Source: Micrasema longulum
Lineage: Eukaryota; Arthropoda; Insecta; Trichoptera; Brachycentridae
Direction of reading: 5' to 3'
DNA: 64,000 nucleotides
NCBI GenBank assembly: GCA_022494885.1
Contig: JAGVSM010001650.1
Span: 248,001 to 312,000 of the forward strand
Under the pieces are notes generated by a model. It had not been told where the DNA came from, searched no databases, and saw only the letters and a list, made by a program, of their open reading frames with translations. The position numbers and the translations under genes were made by a program. Below, piece by piece: positions 22,985 through 34,690 of the stretch; within the stretch, counting starts at the first letter, position 1; every line of letters begins with the position of its first letter.

Positions 22985-23660
22985 CACGGGCTGTAAGAAC
23001 TGTTTTATTAAGGTGTTTTTTAAGTACGTTCATGTTTTGTATATTTTTTAGATTATTAGAAAGTGAATTGTAAAAATTGATTGCTGTTTACAAAAAACTG
23101 TTTCTTTTTCTGTTGGTCCCAGGTTGTTCGCAAGTTAAATTATTTGATGCTCTTGTATTTATTTTATGTATGTTGTAGTTAAGATTAAATTTAATATTTG
23201 TCTTTATTTTATTCTTTATCATCTTACATATCATTTGAATTTTTTCTGTGTACATCAATTCCTCTAGATTGAGCATTTTTGTTATTGTATATAAATCTGT
23301 GGTTCTAGTATATTTATTAAAATTAAATGTTACTTTAAGTGCTTTATTCATTGTTCTTTGTATTGATTCTTGCATCTGTTTACTACATTGTGACCATATT
23401 ATCAATGCATACACAAAGTGTAGAAGTATAAAAGCATTGTATATCATTAATTTTGTACTTTTGTCAAAGACATCTGTTCTTCTCATTATTTCAATAATTG
23501 GGCCTAGTTTTTTTATAACTGCTTTGCTATGTTTTGTCCACGCTAATTTTTCATCCAATTCCAAACCCAAGTACTGTACATTTTCTGTTTGTTTAATTTG
23601 CTCATCTTTAATTACTAGGTTAAGTTTTATGAGGGGTTTAGAAAGGTACGGGAAGGGCGT
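22985..23660 (-). mobile_element. Non-LTR reverse transcriptase C-terminal fragment
   Basis: The minus strand encodes, in one frame, the region VQYLGLELDEKLAWTKH followed by a thumb/C-terminal stretch (160 residues open, 23570..23088) with LMIYNAFILLHFVYALIIW. It ends in NSLSNNLKNIQNMNVLKKHL. This pattern is that of Jockey/CR1-type RT C-termini. The RT core is missing. Confidence 0.7.
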
Positions 23661-23699
23661 GTTTGGAAGGGTAACTGTTTTAACAGAATTTACATTTTT

Positions 23700-24079
23700 T
23701 TACCACCTCTAATTGAAACACCAAATACAGCGTATCTCGATCGTCGTTTGAGTGTTGAAAAAACCTAAGTTTAAAATATTTTATATTTCTTCTGTAACAA
23801 ATATTTCCATAACGTTTCCTTTTAAATTTGTAGTATATCTGGTAATGATCAAGGATTCATTATATTAGCTGAATAAATGTCGTTATTATGACGAAAATAT
23901 CTATTTTTTGTTACCTAGTCAACTTATAACTTGAACTTTTTTGCCTGCGTCCAGGTTGATGAAGAATACAGTTCTGTGTGTGAAATTAAACCACTACCCT
24001 GGACGAGTGTTTTCGACGCGATGGATACTCTCAGGTAAAAATCCACAAAAAGGAAATCGAGTAAGGATAAGTCGGGATT
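23700..24079. other. Stretch without a gene
   Basis: Nothing supported. An open frame at 23941..24141 runs into a SINE. Confidence 0.4.
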
Positions 24080-24305
24080 TTACTGTACCGGTCGACGCAT
24101 CTACCTATCATATTTTAGGTCCCGGGTTCAAATACTGGTAAAATAGACGTGATTTAAAGGTGGTTTACCACTGAAAGTTGGTTTACACATGAAGCGGAAG
24201 ACTGAAAACTTTACCTTTATGTAATGTAAGATAAAAGTACGCTGCATTATTTTTTTCAATGCAGTGCTCTATGGACCATCGGGTGTGGATAAGGGTGTAG
24301 GTTGT
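24080..24305 (+). mobile_element. Degenerate SINE-B-like copy
   Basis: A B-box-like GGTCCCGGGTTCAAATACTGG is followed by a body with GAAGCGGAAGACTGAAAACT and a tail CAATGCAGTGCTCTATGGAC as in SINE-B. Confidence 0.4.
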
Positions 24306-24621
24306 ATATATGATTATAATGAGTCAACTTAAAAAAACATTTTTTCTCAAAAATATGATATTGTGACTGACATCATTTATTTTTTTGGGCCCGTATGACA
24401 ATTGTAAGTTTAACAACATTTATCTCCATTTATATCTACGAAGAAAAATTAAGTTTTCTGAATGAAAAAAGGATATATATGCTGTTTTATATTCTTAACA
24501 TGTTCAGTTACTATAAAATTTGTCAATCAAATACATAAATTTTTGTACATAAATATTGATTTTATGTTATACTTTCTCGATATGTACCACGTTAAGCGTT
24601 TGTAATCGTGGTCCAGGGATT

Positions 24622-25325
24622 CTGCTGTCATAAGAAAGAAGGACGTTTCTATATAAAACAAAAAACGGAGAAAATAAATATTTTGTAACTCGGTAATTGA
24701 AAAATTCGCTGTGTGAAAAATATTTCAAAAATTAAATAGATTATTATGCAACAGTTTGTCCTCTTGGAATATGTATATTAATTTAAATAAATTTTACGTT
24801 ATATATTTAAACATTAATATTTTCATTTTCTTTTTAGTAAAAAAAATACAAGAAAATATGCTATACTGCAATGAAAAGACGTTTCTGGCCATAAACGCCC
24901 TTTTTATTTAGTAATTAAGTAAATGTCTTTCTTTTTTAGTGTAAATGTGCCAATAGATTCTACTTAACTAAATAAAATAGACGTTACTGGCCATTTACTG
25001 CTTTTCAAACTAGTTACGCCGACTTAATTATCAATTAACTTCAAAATTACGAGCAGATTTAAAATTAATTTGAATACGAGTAGGTACATTCATTTCAGAT
25101 GGTTTTAAAAACGGAATAGAAGAAAAAATAATCAGTCTTTTACAATTATATAAGTCAGAACAGCCTTTTACATTTAGTAATCTTGAAGACTCTTTGCAGT
25201 TTAGTCTCATTTATAAGTGAAAAAAATAGGTCCAGTAGATGCGTATTTTTTTCCTGATTCTGGAAATTTATTTAACTCATTTTCAAAAAAAATGTTAGAT
25301 GCGTCCTTCTTTCTTATGACGGCAG
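24622..25325. mobile_element. Non-autonomous DNA transposon with 24-bp inverted ends
   Basis: Left CTGCTGTCATAAGAAAGAAG(GACG) and right (CGTC)CTTCTTTCTTATGACGGCAG differ at one base. The inside is A/T-rich with an imperfect ACTGGCCATTTACTGC / TGGCCATAAACGCCC pair, and no long open frame. Target duplication not clear. Confidence 0.6.
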
Positions 25326-25514
25326 TATTGATAGCAAGGTTGTTCGTTGTATAAATTATGGGTTCTCATATACATGAACTATTAAAACTGTATCAAATTT
25401 TATAATGCTTTATCAATGTGTGCAAATAAGTGTTTGTATCGCTCAATAGATGTCACTATATGAACCACGTATTTATTTAAATTTAATAGAAATTAGCGGG
25501 TTTACTTTTTGCGC

Positions 25515-25850
25515 ATCTATTAATTATACTCGTGCATGTACTGGGTGTAACCATAAATTGTGAAACTCCTCAAGATGTCTCTCACCTGTTGATGCATTGC
25601 CCCTTTATCAGCTTTCAAAGACAACTGCTGGAGGCGCGATGCAGAGGCCTGGGTGAAGATCTATGCGACATCCCATCGGTGATGGGTAATAAAGAATTCA
25701 CACGAGAGGTAGTATCATACATGGTCAATATAGTGCAGGAAATTGGTAAAATAAACCAAAGTAGGGAACAAAATGCCGAACACTCCTCTAGTGGAACGGA
25801 AGGCCTGTTGACTACTGCCAACAGGCCGGCTTCTCCTGAAGACTTTTAAG
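25515..25850 (+). mobile_element. Non-LTR retrotransposon C-terminal fragment
   Basis: An open frame contains CETPQDVSHLLMHCPF, matching the cysteine/histidine tail after RNase H in insect non-LTR elements. The first cysteines (CTGCNHK) are in another frame just upstream, so the copy is frameshifted. It then reads into an unrelated acidic/Ser-rich tail ending RPASPEDF. Confidence 0.5.
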
Positions 25851-26129
25851 TGGTTTTCTCTCCACGTGAGCAAATGCTGAGAAGTTCCTGATTAGCCCAC
25901 ATTAATATATCCCTCCTGATCCCAATAGTTTGGATAAATTTTAAGATATTTAATTGCAGAAAAATCAACTTTTTGAAATATAAACCTTGTATATTTTAAG
26001 CAAGGTAAATAATAAAGCAACTCCCATAAAAAAAATAAAAAGAAACATAAATTGTGCCTGTTTTTTTCCTAATGAAGAGAAAAAGGTGACACAAAAAACC
26101 AATCATCTTTGTGATCCACTTATATCGTG

Positions 26130-26345
26130 TAAACACAGACTAGAGAATGAATGTACGGCTCATATCGACATTTTTAACTCGAGTCTATGCGACAAGATGG
26201 AGCAGCAAAGAAACTGAATTATCAGAATCATCACTGACGAATGCCTATAGAAGAGCACAAGACCGTTCCAGATGGAGGGAGACTGTCCACAGACGAGCCA
26301 TGCCTGGAGTCAGGCGTAATCACCATCCTCAGACATGAGGCACGG
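26130..26345 (+). mobile_element. Probable retrotransposon coding tail
   Basis: AYRRAQDRSRWRETVHRRAM is reminiscent of the RT C-terminal A..RS.WR motif of non-LTR elements. Short and isolated. Confidence 0.3.
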
Positions 26346-27440
26346 ATTGAAGAGAGATGTGAATTCAAATAATCTTTTAGTTTATTTATTTTATTTTATT
26401 TCATTCAGAAAACATAAAGCCATACATAATAAGTATTAAAAACAACAATTTTTTAACATAAAAAGACCAGTTAAGTTTTCATAAATTATGCAAAAGATAT
26501 AAACATTAAGTGTGACAAAAAAAAAAAAAAAGAATTTCAAGTGAGAAAAGAATAATTGTTGACATTTGCGTTTTCCATGGAGGTAATAAATTAAAATAAA
26601 TAAAAATACCGAATGTACACTCCGAGCCATCCACGCACACACATGAACGCACATATAAAACATACGCAAACATATTATACATTACATGCGGCACATTTAC
26701 ATAGCATAGTATATGTATGTAAACAATATAATATAAATATGTATGTGCGAATATAAATGTATATATGTGTGTGAATGTATGGTTATGAATGTATTACAAG
26801 TGCTTCGACTCAACACGGATTTTCTAGCGAGTCGGAGCAAGTTCACAGACATGGGTCGTTCCTGATTATGTCGTTATAAACTGTGTCTCTGTCCTTTACA
26901 AATGTATGTATAGTGTAATTAATAAATTAATAAAATAAAAATAAAATAAACCATTCAAGATGCACATTCGGCAACTATTTAGCAACTATCCCAAATAATC
27001 GACCCCATGAAGAAATTTTCTGTACAAATGCAACGTGCTGTTAAAAACGTCTACATCAATACAATATCATCTCTGTATAAACATTTTGTGGGAATAATAT
27101 CTCGTCCTAGAAGGAGGAAAATTTAGGGTAGACTGTATCGTTAGGAAGGAAGGTTGCGCAGCTCCACTAACCTGCTGATGGTGAGGCGTGATGAGTACTG
27201 GAACCCTGGTTTAGCTGGCGGTCGTGAGACGCTACCACAGCTTGTATGGAGCTGGCGGTCTTGATGGACGCTGGCACAGCTCGCTTGGTGATAGATTAGT
27301 TGAGCACTTAACGTGTTAATGTAAAATTTTGTACTGATTAAAACATGTTTGTTCCGGCACTCACACGTAGAATTATTGTTACATGGAGTGCGCTAGGAAA
27401 TAGGAAGGACGGGCAGGTAGGTAAAGATTTGGTTCGAACG
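26346..27440. other. Low-complexity and unannotated stretch
   Basis: Contains ATGTATGT-type tracts near 26700..26790 and A/T runs. No supported gene. Confidence 0.4.
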
Positions 27441-27454
27441 AATTTTATGATGTC

Positions 27455-27675
27455 AAACAAACCATTACGCCGTTTCCCCGTAGGGGTGGGCAGAGATGAT
27501 AGAACGCCAAATCACTCAATTTTATTCTGCTGCCTTTTCTTGCCTGAAAAAACAACGCAATTGGTTTAGTTTTGGGGTGCGGAAAACGAGAAAACAGGAC
27601 AACAAAACATCGATTCTAAATATGCAAAAATAAGTTTGACGCGCAGTTGTTTTTTTCGCTCAGTATCGGGGATGC
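27455..27675 (-). mobile_element. L1-type 3' end fragment plus dispersed repeat
   Basis: 27455..27520 repeats the 3' end of the L1-type copies (CCATTACGCCGTTTCCCCGT). 27605..27675 (GACGCGCAGTTGTTTTTTTC, CAGTATCGGGGATGCAATAG) is related to 35100..35175. Confidence 0.45.
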
Positions 27676-27704
27676 AATAGCAAAACAAACTAACAAATAA
27701 ACAA

Positions 27705-28130
27705 ACCATCACGCTGTTTCCCCGTAGGGGTAAGCAGAGAAGATAGACCACCATATTACTCTATCTTTGCATACATACCTCGTTTCCTCTACATTCATAC
27801 ATCTTCTCATGCACGCACGCCGATTATTCCTACTCTTGAAATGCCTATTTTCAAGTATTTGATGGACTTGATCGTACCATGTCTTTATCGGTCTTCCTCG
27901 TTTTCTGCATCCATCAACATTCGCATCGTAGAAAATTTTGGCCGTTTTTTTGCTATCCATTCGCTCTGCATGTCCAAACCAACGCAGCACGCCTTTCTTG
28001 ATTATGTCGACAATGCATGTCTCAGCCTTCCATAGTTCACGGATCTTGACATTTGTGCACTTATTATACATCCTTTTACCTTACTTTTACCTGAGGGATC
28101 GTATTTTGATAGCATTGAACCTACTTTAAT
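27705..28130 (-). mobile_element. Non-LTR L1-type copy, RT C-terminal end
   Basis: A 120-residue open frame on the minus strand has VLRWFGHAERMDSKKTAK, then GRPIKTWYDQVHQILE and RRACMRRCMNVEETRYVCKD. It is the least damaged copy of this tail in the window. The upstream RT is missing. Confidence 0.7.
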
Positions 28131-28144
28131 AATTATTTTTCCGA

Positions 28145-28310
28145 TTCCACAGTGTGTAAAGTGGCCACTCAAACCAGCCATTGACAGGTCGTAAGCCCTG
28201 TAGATGCCTAGATTTCTATATAACCTTTTTAAAATGTTCATCGTCTCTGTTAAAATATGTCAATATTAACAGCTCCCCAGGGAATCGAATCCGGTCCTTG
28301 TCTACAAAAA
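28145..28310 (-). repeat. F1 repeat, left part
   Basis: CAGTGTGTAAAGTGGCCACT, CATTGACAGGTCGTAAGCCC and CAGCTCCCCAGGGAATCGAA are in F1 order, read on the minus strand. Confidence 0.6.
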
Positions 28311-28439
28311 AAATGATAAACTTAAAATATTGGTCATTGGTGCGAAGGTTTTCACGGTCACTGTTATCAATATGTCTCTTTTTTGGGTGATACCGTGTGT
28401 GTTGGATTTGTTCAGACGTTTTGGCTACCATTGCAGGAG

Positions 28440-28850
28440 CCATCTTCAGGGTAAACTCAGTTGTGTGAGTGTGAGACCCAGCTTAACATATCCCGTAGAA
28501 ACACGAGCGGACACCGCGAGAACAAAGAACCTGCCGTGAGCATCAGAGGTGAGGGTCCTCAGATCGACAACCGGAAACTGTGCCACCGGGTCAGAAATGA
28601 CTTAATACGGGAAACGTGCAAAATCGAAGGTATGGTGGTGAGGAGCAGATTCCGTTAAAGATTCTGGAGAGACCGCATAAATATAATGAGCAGCGATATA
28701 CTAGTGTCCATAGCAGCCCAATAATTGCCACCCGGACGGCGCCTACCTGGAAGACCCCCTAAGCGATATAATAGTTGGGCCTCATCACGGGAGACTGAGT
28801 AGTCTAAGTGGAATAGATCGTCAGATCTAAAATAAGACAAAAAAGAAGAA
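28440..28850 (+). mobile_element. Probable non-LTR RT tail
   Basis: One frame gives RPHKYNEQRYTS / WRDRINIMSSDILVSIAAQ and then PPGRRLPGRPPKRYNSW. The last resembles the common GRPPKRW tail of non-LTR reverse transcriptases. Frames are broken. Confidence 0.4.
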
Positions 28851-28947
28851 GTATCTTCATTATTTTACTAAAAATTGCCAATAATTCATAGCATCTTCAC
28901 CCTACCGATTAACATTATTTTATATGTGGGTTAATTATTATTATCAA

Positions 28948-29330
28948 CAATATTTTGAATTTGTCCAAATTTTTGTAGACAAGGACTGGATTCAACTCCC
29001 CGGGGAGCTGTTTATAGTAACATATTACAACAGAGATGAAGAACATTTAAGAGAAGGTAATATAGAAGTCTAGTATGTAGGTGAAATAATTCAATTAGAT
29101 GAATCTCACCCGCATAAATAAAGGTTTCAGCTCTTTAACTTCACAAACATAAACAGATGAAAGAATTGAAGGAATATTGATGTTCAAATATAGGCAGAAT
29201 GGTGAATGTTACACAGTGTGTAAAGTGGCCACTTAAACCAGCCATTGACAGGTCATAAGCCCTGTAGATGCCTAGACTTCTATATTACCTTCTCTTAAAT
29301 GTTCTTCATCTCTGTTGTAATATGTTAACT
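28948..29330. repeat. F1 repeat with 55-bp fold-back arms
   Basis: Starts at CAATATTTTGAATTTGTCCA. The arm 29020..29074 (CATATTACAACAGAGATGAA..GAAGTCTAG) is repeated inverted at 29272..29328, enclosing the F1 interior. Confidence 0.7.
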
Positions 29331-29362
29331 GTTATTATATTTTTTTAACAATATGTATATTC

Positions 29363-29800
29363 ATTCTATGTACCTCCTAGATTAAGCAGAACATCTACAA
29401 TATTTTATTGTCAAAATTCTCGAACGGTAGCTCAATATAACTCACCTATTGTTAGATTACAGAATACCGGGAATGAATATGCATCACATTTTGATATATT
29501 TAGTTTATTTCTGCCTAACTTAAAAAATAAAGTGACCAACATATTTTTATCAAAAAGAGCAAATCATCTTCAGGAGATTGGGTTGGAATAGTTATTATTT
29601 GATTGATTAATGTATTTTGTTATTGTATAATTTCTTTAAAATATATATGTATTTCAAGTAATGAATAATGTGTACAGTACGAGTATATTAATATTTCATA
29701 CTCGATTTTTTTTTAATATTTTTATTTTTAAGCTCTCTTTATACCACATATATGTAAATGGCAGAAATGCCGTATATAAATAAATAAATAAATAAAAGGT
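29363..29800 (+). mobile_element. Non-LTR L3-type 3' end
   Basis: Nearly identical to 51839..52240. It encodes the last residues of the protein (IFLSKRANHLQEIGLE), followed by the 3' UTR, the hairpin GGCAGAAATGCC at 29765 and a (TAAA)n tail. Confidence 0.7.
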
Positions 29801-29869
29801 AAAACAGAGTATAAAAAAAATAAGAATAGTTACAGAAGCAATAAAATACATTTTACTAGTAAGATGATT

Positions 29870-30665
29870 TAACAAAAAAATCCCACAGTTCGCGGGTATA
29901 CAAGAAATGTTTATGATTTTTTTGCTTCTACAATAAATATACAGCTATAATATTTTTGTATAGAAGAAGAGAGAGAAAAAAAAAATCAGTAAGTGATAAG
30001 AATGTACTTTTTTGTTTCTATTAATAAAAAAATAAAAAAATGGAAATTAAAAATATTAAAAAAACATAAAAATATTCATCAAAAAAGCAACATTATAACT
30101 CATCGAAAAAAGACTTAATATCTTTAGTTAGAATCCAGGATAGAGCATGTTTTTTAAAAGAAGGAAAATTTAAAAAGCTTGAGATCGACGAAATATTATC
30201 ATTAACGTATTACAACAGAGATGAAGAACATTTAAGAGAATGTAATATAGAAGTCTAGGCATCTACAGGGCTTATGGCCTGTCAATGGCTGGTTTAAGTA
30301 GCCGCTTTACACACTGTGCAACATTCACCATTCTGTCCATATTTGAACATCTATATTCCTTCAATTCTTTCATCTGTTGATGTTTGTGGAGTTAAAGAGC
30401 TGAAACCTTTATTTATACAGGGTGTAAAGTGGCCACTTAAACCAGCCATTGACAGGTCATAAGCCCTGTAGATGCCTAGACTTCTATATTACCTTCTCTT
30501 AAATGTTCTTCATCTCTGTTGTAATATGTTAATATAAACAGCTCCCCAGGGAGTTGAATCCAGTCCTTGTCTACAAAAATTTGGACAAACTCAAAATATT
30601 GTTGAAATATTATCAGTAAAAAATAAAATAAAAATATTTGGGTCCATAAAATATGCATGTCTCAT
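29870..30665 (+). repeat. Repeat G interrupted by a double F1 insertion
   Basis: Repeat G (see 13365..13760) is broken after GAAATATTATCA (30190..30201), and the same 12 bases restart at 30604..30615. Between them lie two F1 pieces in opposite orientation (30202..30420 and 30421..30603). Confidence 0.65.
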
Positions 30666-31059
30666 ATATAAATATAATTGTTTTAAAGTTTATTATTGGT
30701 GTATATTTATTTTCATTTTTATTTTCAAGTTTATTTTTGGTGTATATTTATTTTCCAGAAACTGTTTATAAAGACTTGTGTCCATCTTCAGTTTCGCATA
30801 TTCACTATAATATTTTTTTAAATTAGTTGCGGGAAAATTTATTATTCCTTGACGATCAAATCGCATGAATAAGAAACATTACAAGCTTTCCTTGTACCCC
30901 TCCCCGCAGTATTATCAATTTGTGATCAATCAAATACACGTGGTCAGTACAATCACCTTTTTCTAATTTCCCAACATGGCAGTGAAGGAATACAGTGTTA
31001 TGTAAAGCAGATAGATGAATTGAAGGAATATAGAGGGTTAAACATTGGCAAAATATTGA

Positions 31060-31400
31060 ATCAACAATATTGTGAGTTTGTCCAAGTTTTTGTAGACAAG
31101 GAATAGAGAAGGACAAGAAACATCAACAGATGAAAGAATTCAAGGAATAAAGATGTTCAAATATGGGCAGAATGGAGAATGTTACACAGCGTATAAAGTG
31201 GCCACTTGGACAGGTCATAAGCCATGTAGATACCTAGACTTCTATATTACCTTCTCTAAAATGTTCTTCATCTCTGTTGTAATATGTTGAAATAGAGAAT
31301 GTTAGTCAGTGTGTAAAATGGACACTTAAACCAGCCGATGACTGGTCATAAACCCTGTAAATGTATATATTTATATATTCCCTTTTGTAAAATATTCTTA
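31060..31400 (-). repeat. F1 repeat fragments
   Basis: TGTGAGTTTGTCCAAGTTTT at the left is followed by interior F1 sequence in reverse (GATGTTCAAATATGGGCAGA, GGCCACTTGGACAGGTCATA, CTCTGTTGTAATATG), then a further piece ending CCTGTAAATG. Confidence 0.6.
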
Positions 31401-31544
31401 TACATAATGGGTTTTGATATTTTTCTTATTGTCATTCTGGATAACTTTATGAGGAGTAGAATCCACGCTCGTCAACAAACATTCGGAGATGCTCAAATTA
31501 TTGTTTAATAAATAGAAATGGTTATTCGGAAAAGCCAAAAATTT

Positions 31545-32190
31545 TCCCTATGACTTTAATACTTGGAGCGCAGGCTATTAAGCAAGTCCATCAATATAAA
31601 ATATTTAGGGTGCTGGCTGAATGATAAATGGGCTCACTCGCAAGAGATCAAAGTCAGAATAGAGATGGCGCCAGACTGCTTTTTCAGGATGCGTGACCTT
31701 CTTTGCAGTAGAGACTTTTATTTAGACCTCCGAATGCGCATTGCTCGATGTGAGGTCTTCTCAGTACTTTTTTACGGTGTCTAAACGTAGACACTAACTC
31801 AAAACACTTCAAAAAAAATTGAAACGTGAAATGTGGTGCTACAGGAGGATATTTAAAATCTCTGGGTGGATAGAGTCCGCAAAGATGAGGTTCTCCGACG
31901 GATGGAAAAAGATAAAGAGGTACTGAAGACCACAAAGAAAAAAAAACTTGAATACTTTTGGCATGTGATGAGAGGTGAAAAATATAAAATTTTTCAGGGC
32001 ATTCTACAGGGAAGGATTTAAGGAAGACGCAGTGCAGGTAGAAGGCGCATCTCTTGGCTGACGAACTTGTGCGACTGGTTCCATTGCAGCACTCCGTCCT
32101 TATTCAGGGCAGTTGCAAACAAAGTAAGAATCGCTACTATGATTTTCAACCTCCATCGGGGAGAAGAACCATAAGAAGAAGAAGAATAAA
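31545..32190 (+). mobile_element. Non-LTR RT C-terminal fragment
   Basis: In frames that shift several times: IKYLGCWLNDKWAHSQEIKV, RMRIARCEVFSVLFYGV, MWCYRRIFKIS, and GRRRISWLTN. These are recognisable pieces of an insect non-LTR reverse transcriptase thumb and C-terminus. At least two frameshifts, so not functional. Confidence 0.65.
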
Positions 32191-32536
32191 TAGAATTACT
32201 TTATAGTATATGACATTTTTATTTAATAATTATGGCATTTTAAACGAATATCAAATTAACGTAAATAAGTAAAGATATAATATATAAATATATATAAACA
32301 CAGAGTGAGAAATCGGTCAGACAAAATATAATACATATTTTATGATACACATTAAGACGATTGAAAGAATGCAAGTTCATAAGGAAGAAATACGATAGAA
32401 AGTTTTATTACAAAGCCCCTAGCGTTTTTTCAAACCATACGTTGAAAACAAATAGACTATTTTTCGTTGGTTTAAAATAAGGCTAAAAGTTTTCTATTCT
32501 AGCAGAATCAGTCAGGGTATTTGGATGAGAGTGCGT

Positions 32537-34614
32537 TTACCACGCTCCAGCAGCGGACTTAGCGGCCAAGTGGGCGGCCTTGGCGTGGGCAACTTCGGGA
32601 GTATCCACTACGCGACCGTCAAGCCCCAGGGGAGCACCGCCATGGGCCCAGGATCCAGCCCACGCCACGGAGGGAGCGGCCCACGCCACAGAGGGAGCGG
32701 CCCACGCGGAGGGAGCGGCCCATGCGGAGTTAGCGGCCCACGCGGAGTTAGCGGCCCATGCGGAGTTAGCGTCCCAGCTTCCGGCGGCGGCCTTGGCGGC
32801 CAGATGGGCGGCTTTAGCGTGGGCGACCTCGGGGGTGTCTACTACGCGCCCGTCGGGCCCGAGGGGGGCGGCACCGTGGGCCCAGCCTCCCCAGGCCACG
32901 GCAGGAACGGCCCAGGCGGACTGTGCTCCGCTCCACTGTCCCCAGTCCTGGCTCTCGGCCAGACCCTCTCCTCTCCATTGGCCATCGTCACCACCCACCC
33001 ATGAGTTGGCAGAGGCCACCGCGATCACGCACAGGAATGTTAAGAACTGAAAAAAAAACACATGAAGATTTATTTTGATTTTAAAATCCTTCAATTCATC
33101 TCGATTTGAAGAAATTTCCACGATCCCAAATATTTAAGTACAATAATTAAAAATCATAAACAATTGAATATTTTTTAAGTCTGGTGATAATGAAGAGAGT
33201 TTGTCTATGGATTTAAGAGAAAATAAAAATAAAACCAGTCTCTGATGTCTTGAACGGCTAAAAAGATTTATGATGCGAATGTGTCTGGTTGTAGAAGTCG
33301 AGGAAGGCCGAGAAAGACATGGCATGATCAAGTACAACAAATTCTTGAAAGTGGTCATGTGAAAAGTCGGAATAATCGACGTGCGTGCATGAGAAGATGT
33401 ATGAATGTGAAGGAAGCAAAGGAAGTGTGCCAGGACAGAGTGGTGTGGCGTTCTATCCTCTCTGCCTACCCCTCCGGGGAAATGGCGTGATGGTTGGTTA
33501 GTTAGTTAGTTAGTGTTTGTCATTTCTGGAGTTTTGCAAAGTTTCATGTTCAAATTTCTATTATTTATAAAAATTTCAAAACGAAAAATTTGTTTTTTAA
33601 CATAAACATTAGTATTTATACATGTTTATTTATTTTAACTTTAAAATATCAAATTTAACAAAGATATCGTGAATTATGTTAAGATGTAAATTTACATGAT
33701 CATATTGTTGTTCATTTTAAATTCTATTTTTTTTAAAAAAAGCTAAAAAAAAAAGTAAAAGCTCTTTTAACCGTTATAATTTTATTTTAGAAATCTGTCA
33801 TTGTTCTTTTTTTCAATGTTATTTTTGTCAAATACTGCATGTTTTCTACAATCAATAAAATAAATATCTTGTTAAAGCGAAATAAAACTCTTTAATTATT
33901 TTTTATAACCACGTCTTATAAAAATATGGAATAAATTTAAAATTTTCAACAAGTCTTGTGTTTTTGAGTAAATATTACACACTCAAAATATTTCAAGCAT
34001 ATTATTTTAAAATTAGAATTATAAAATTGGTAAGTGTGTAAGCAACGACATATTATCATATAACGGAAAAAAACATAAAAAAATTAATTTTAAGAACAAA
34101 GAGTTTTAAAATTTAAACTAAAATTAAAGCACATTTGTTAAATATGTTATCAAATAATAATTCCACTTCTTATGTTGTGTTAATATTTAAAATAAATAAA
34201 ATCATGCAATGTCTTAACAGGATAAAATAATGTGAAAATTGCTCTATTTTTTTAAAAGTCAGTTTGGTTAAATGGAAAGATTTACAGATTAATTTTTAAA
34301 GACTTTTATATCTAATCAATACAATTTTGAGTATATTAAAAATCTTTGTTTTTAAGTGCTTTATTTTATGCCAAAAGAGTATACCACGGTTTAAATATCA
34401 ACATAAATAAATTTATAATGACTTAAATTTAGAGCTTAAAGTTAGCAATTTCATAAAATATTTGCCACTTACCGACTGTTTTAAGTACTTTTTAAAACAG
34501 TCGCTAAGTTGCAATGTACTTATATTTACTAACATTTGTAAAAACGTTTGATAACAAAATTATGCGATTACCATAATAATAATAATGTATTTTTTTACTC
34601 ACAGATGAATTCAT
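32537..34614 (-). CDS. CP-C: Trp/Ala-rich cuticle-like secreted protein, 173 aa
   Basis: On the minus strand the coding exons are 34614..34603 (ATG AAT TCA TCT, then GTGAGT) and 33046..32537 (after a T-run ending CAG; stop TAA). An open frame runs on upstream of 33046 with a possible ATG at 33121, but it lacks a signal peptide at its start and crosses the acceptor, so I prefer the spliced start. The signal peptide is MNSSFLTFLCVIAVASA. It is followed by one module, D-D-G-Q-W-R-G-E-G-L-A-E-S-Q-D, then an 18-residue motif (DGRVVDTPEVAHAKAAHLAA). Next is a tryptophan-rich repeat tract (three NSAWAA units, then SAWAAPSAWAA and two SVAWA units), then a second identical 18-residue motif and a C-terminal AGAW. 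The SVAWAAP units are shared with CP-D, CP-E and CP-F, linking the two sub-families. A minus-strand AATAAA lies at 32409..32404. The structural cuticle role is inferred from the 18-residue motif. Confidence 0.9.
33047..34602 (-). other. CP-C intron 1
   Basis: Phase-0 intron of about 1.56 kb. It contains a + strand non-LTR retrotransposon fragment (33235..33500) followed by about 1.1 kb of very A/T-rich sequence in which I see nothing else. Confidence 0.65.
33235..33500 (+). mobile_element. Non-LTR L1-type copy, RT C-terminal end
   Basis: Encodes SGCRSRGRPRKTWHDQVQQI, then RRACMRRCMNVKEAKEVCQD and WRSILSAYPSGEMA, ending in a (GTTA)n tail at about 33493. Lies within the CP-C intron. Confidence 0.7.
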
Positions 34615-34651
34615 TTTGTTAGATGTGGTTAGCCTTTTCAGCGATGAAAAC

Positions 34652-34690
34652 TGCTTTTGATTGCTGGAAGGCTCTAACAGGCTTTATATA
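34652..34690 (-). promoter_or_regulatory. CP-C core promoter
   Basis: Reading the minus strand, TATATAAAG at 34690..34682 precedes an initiator-like GCAGTTTTC (start A near 34652). This is followed by GAAAAGGCT just before the ATG at 34614. Spacing and motifs match CP-A and CP-B. About 80 bp upstream of the TATA box, GAGCTTTAAATGAGCTT resembles the paired GAGCTTT sites upstream of CP-D to CP-F. Confidence 0.65.

Noticed and set aside
32525..33050. Plus-strand open frames opposite CP-C (32525..33004, 32580..33050)
   Set aside because: Antisense shadows of the repeat-rich CP-C exon; Gly/Ala/Pro-rich by codon mirror only.
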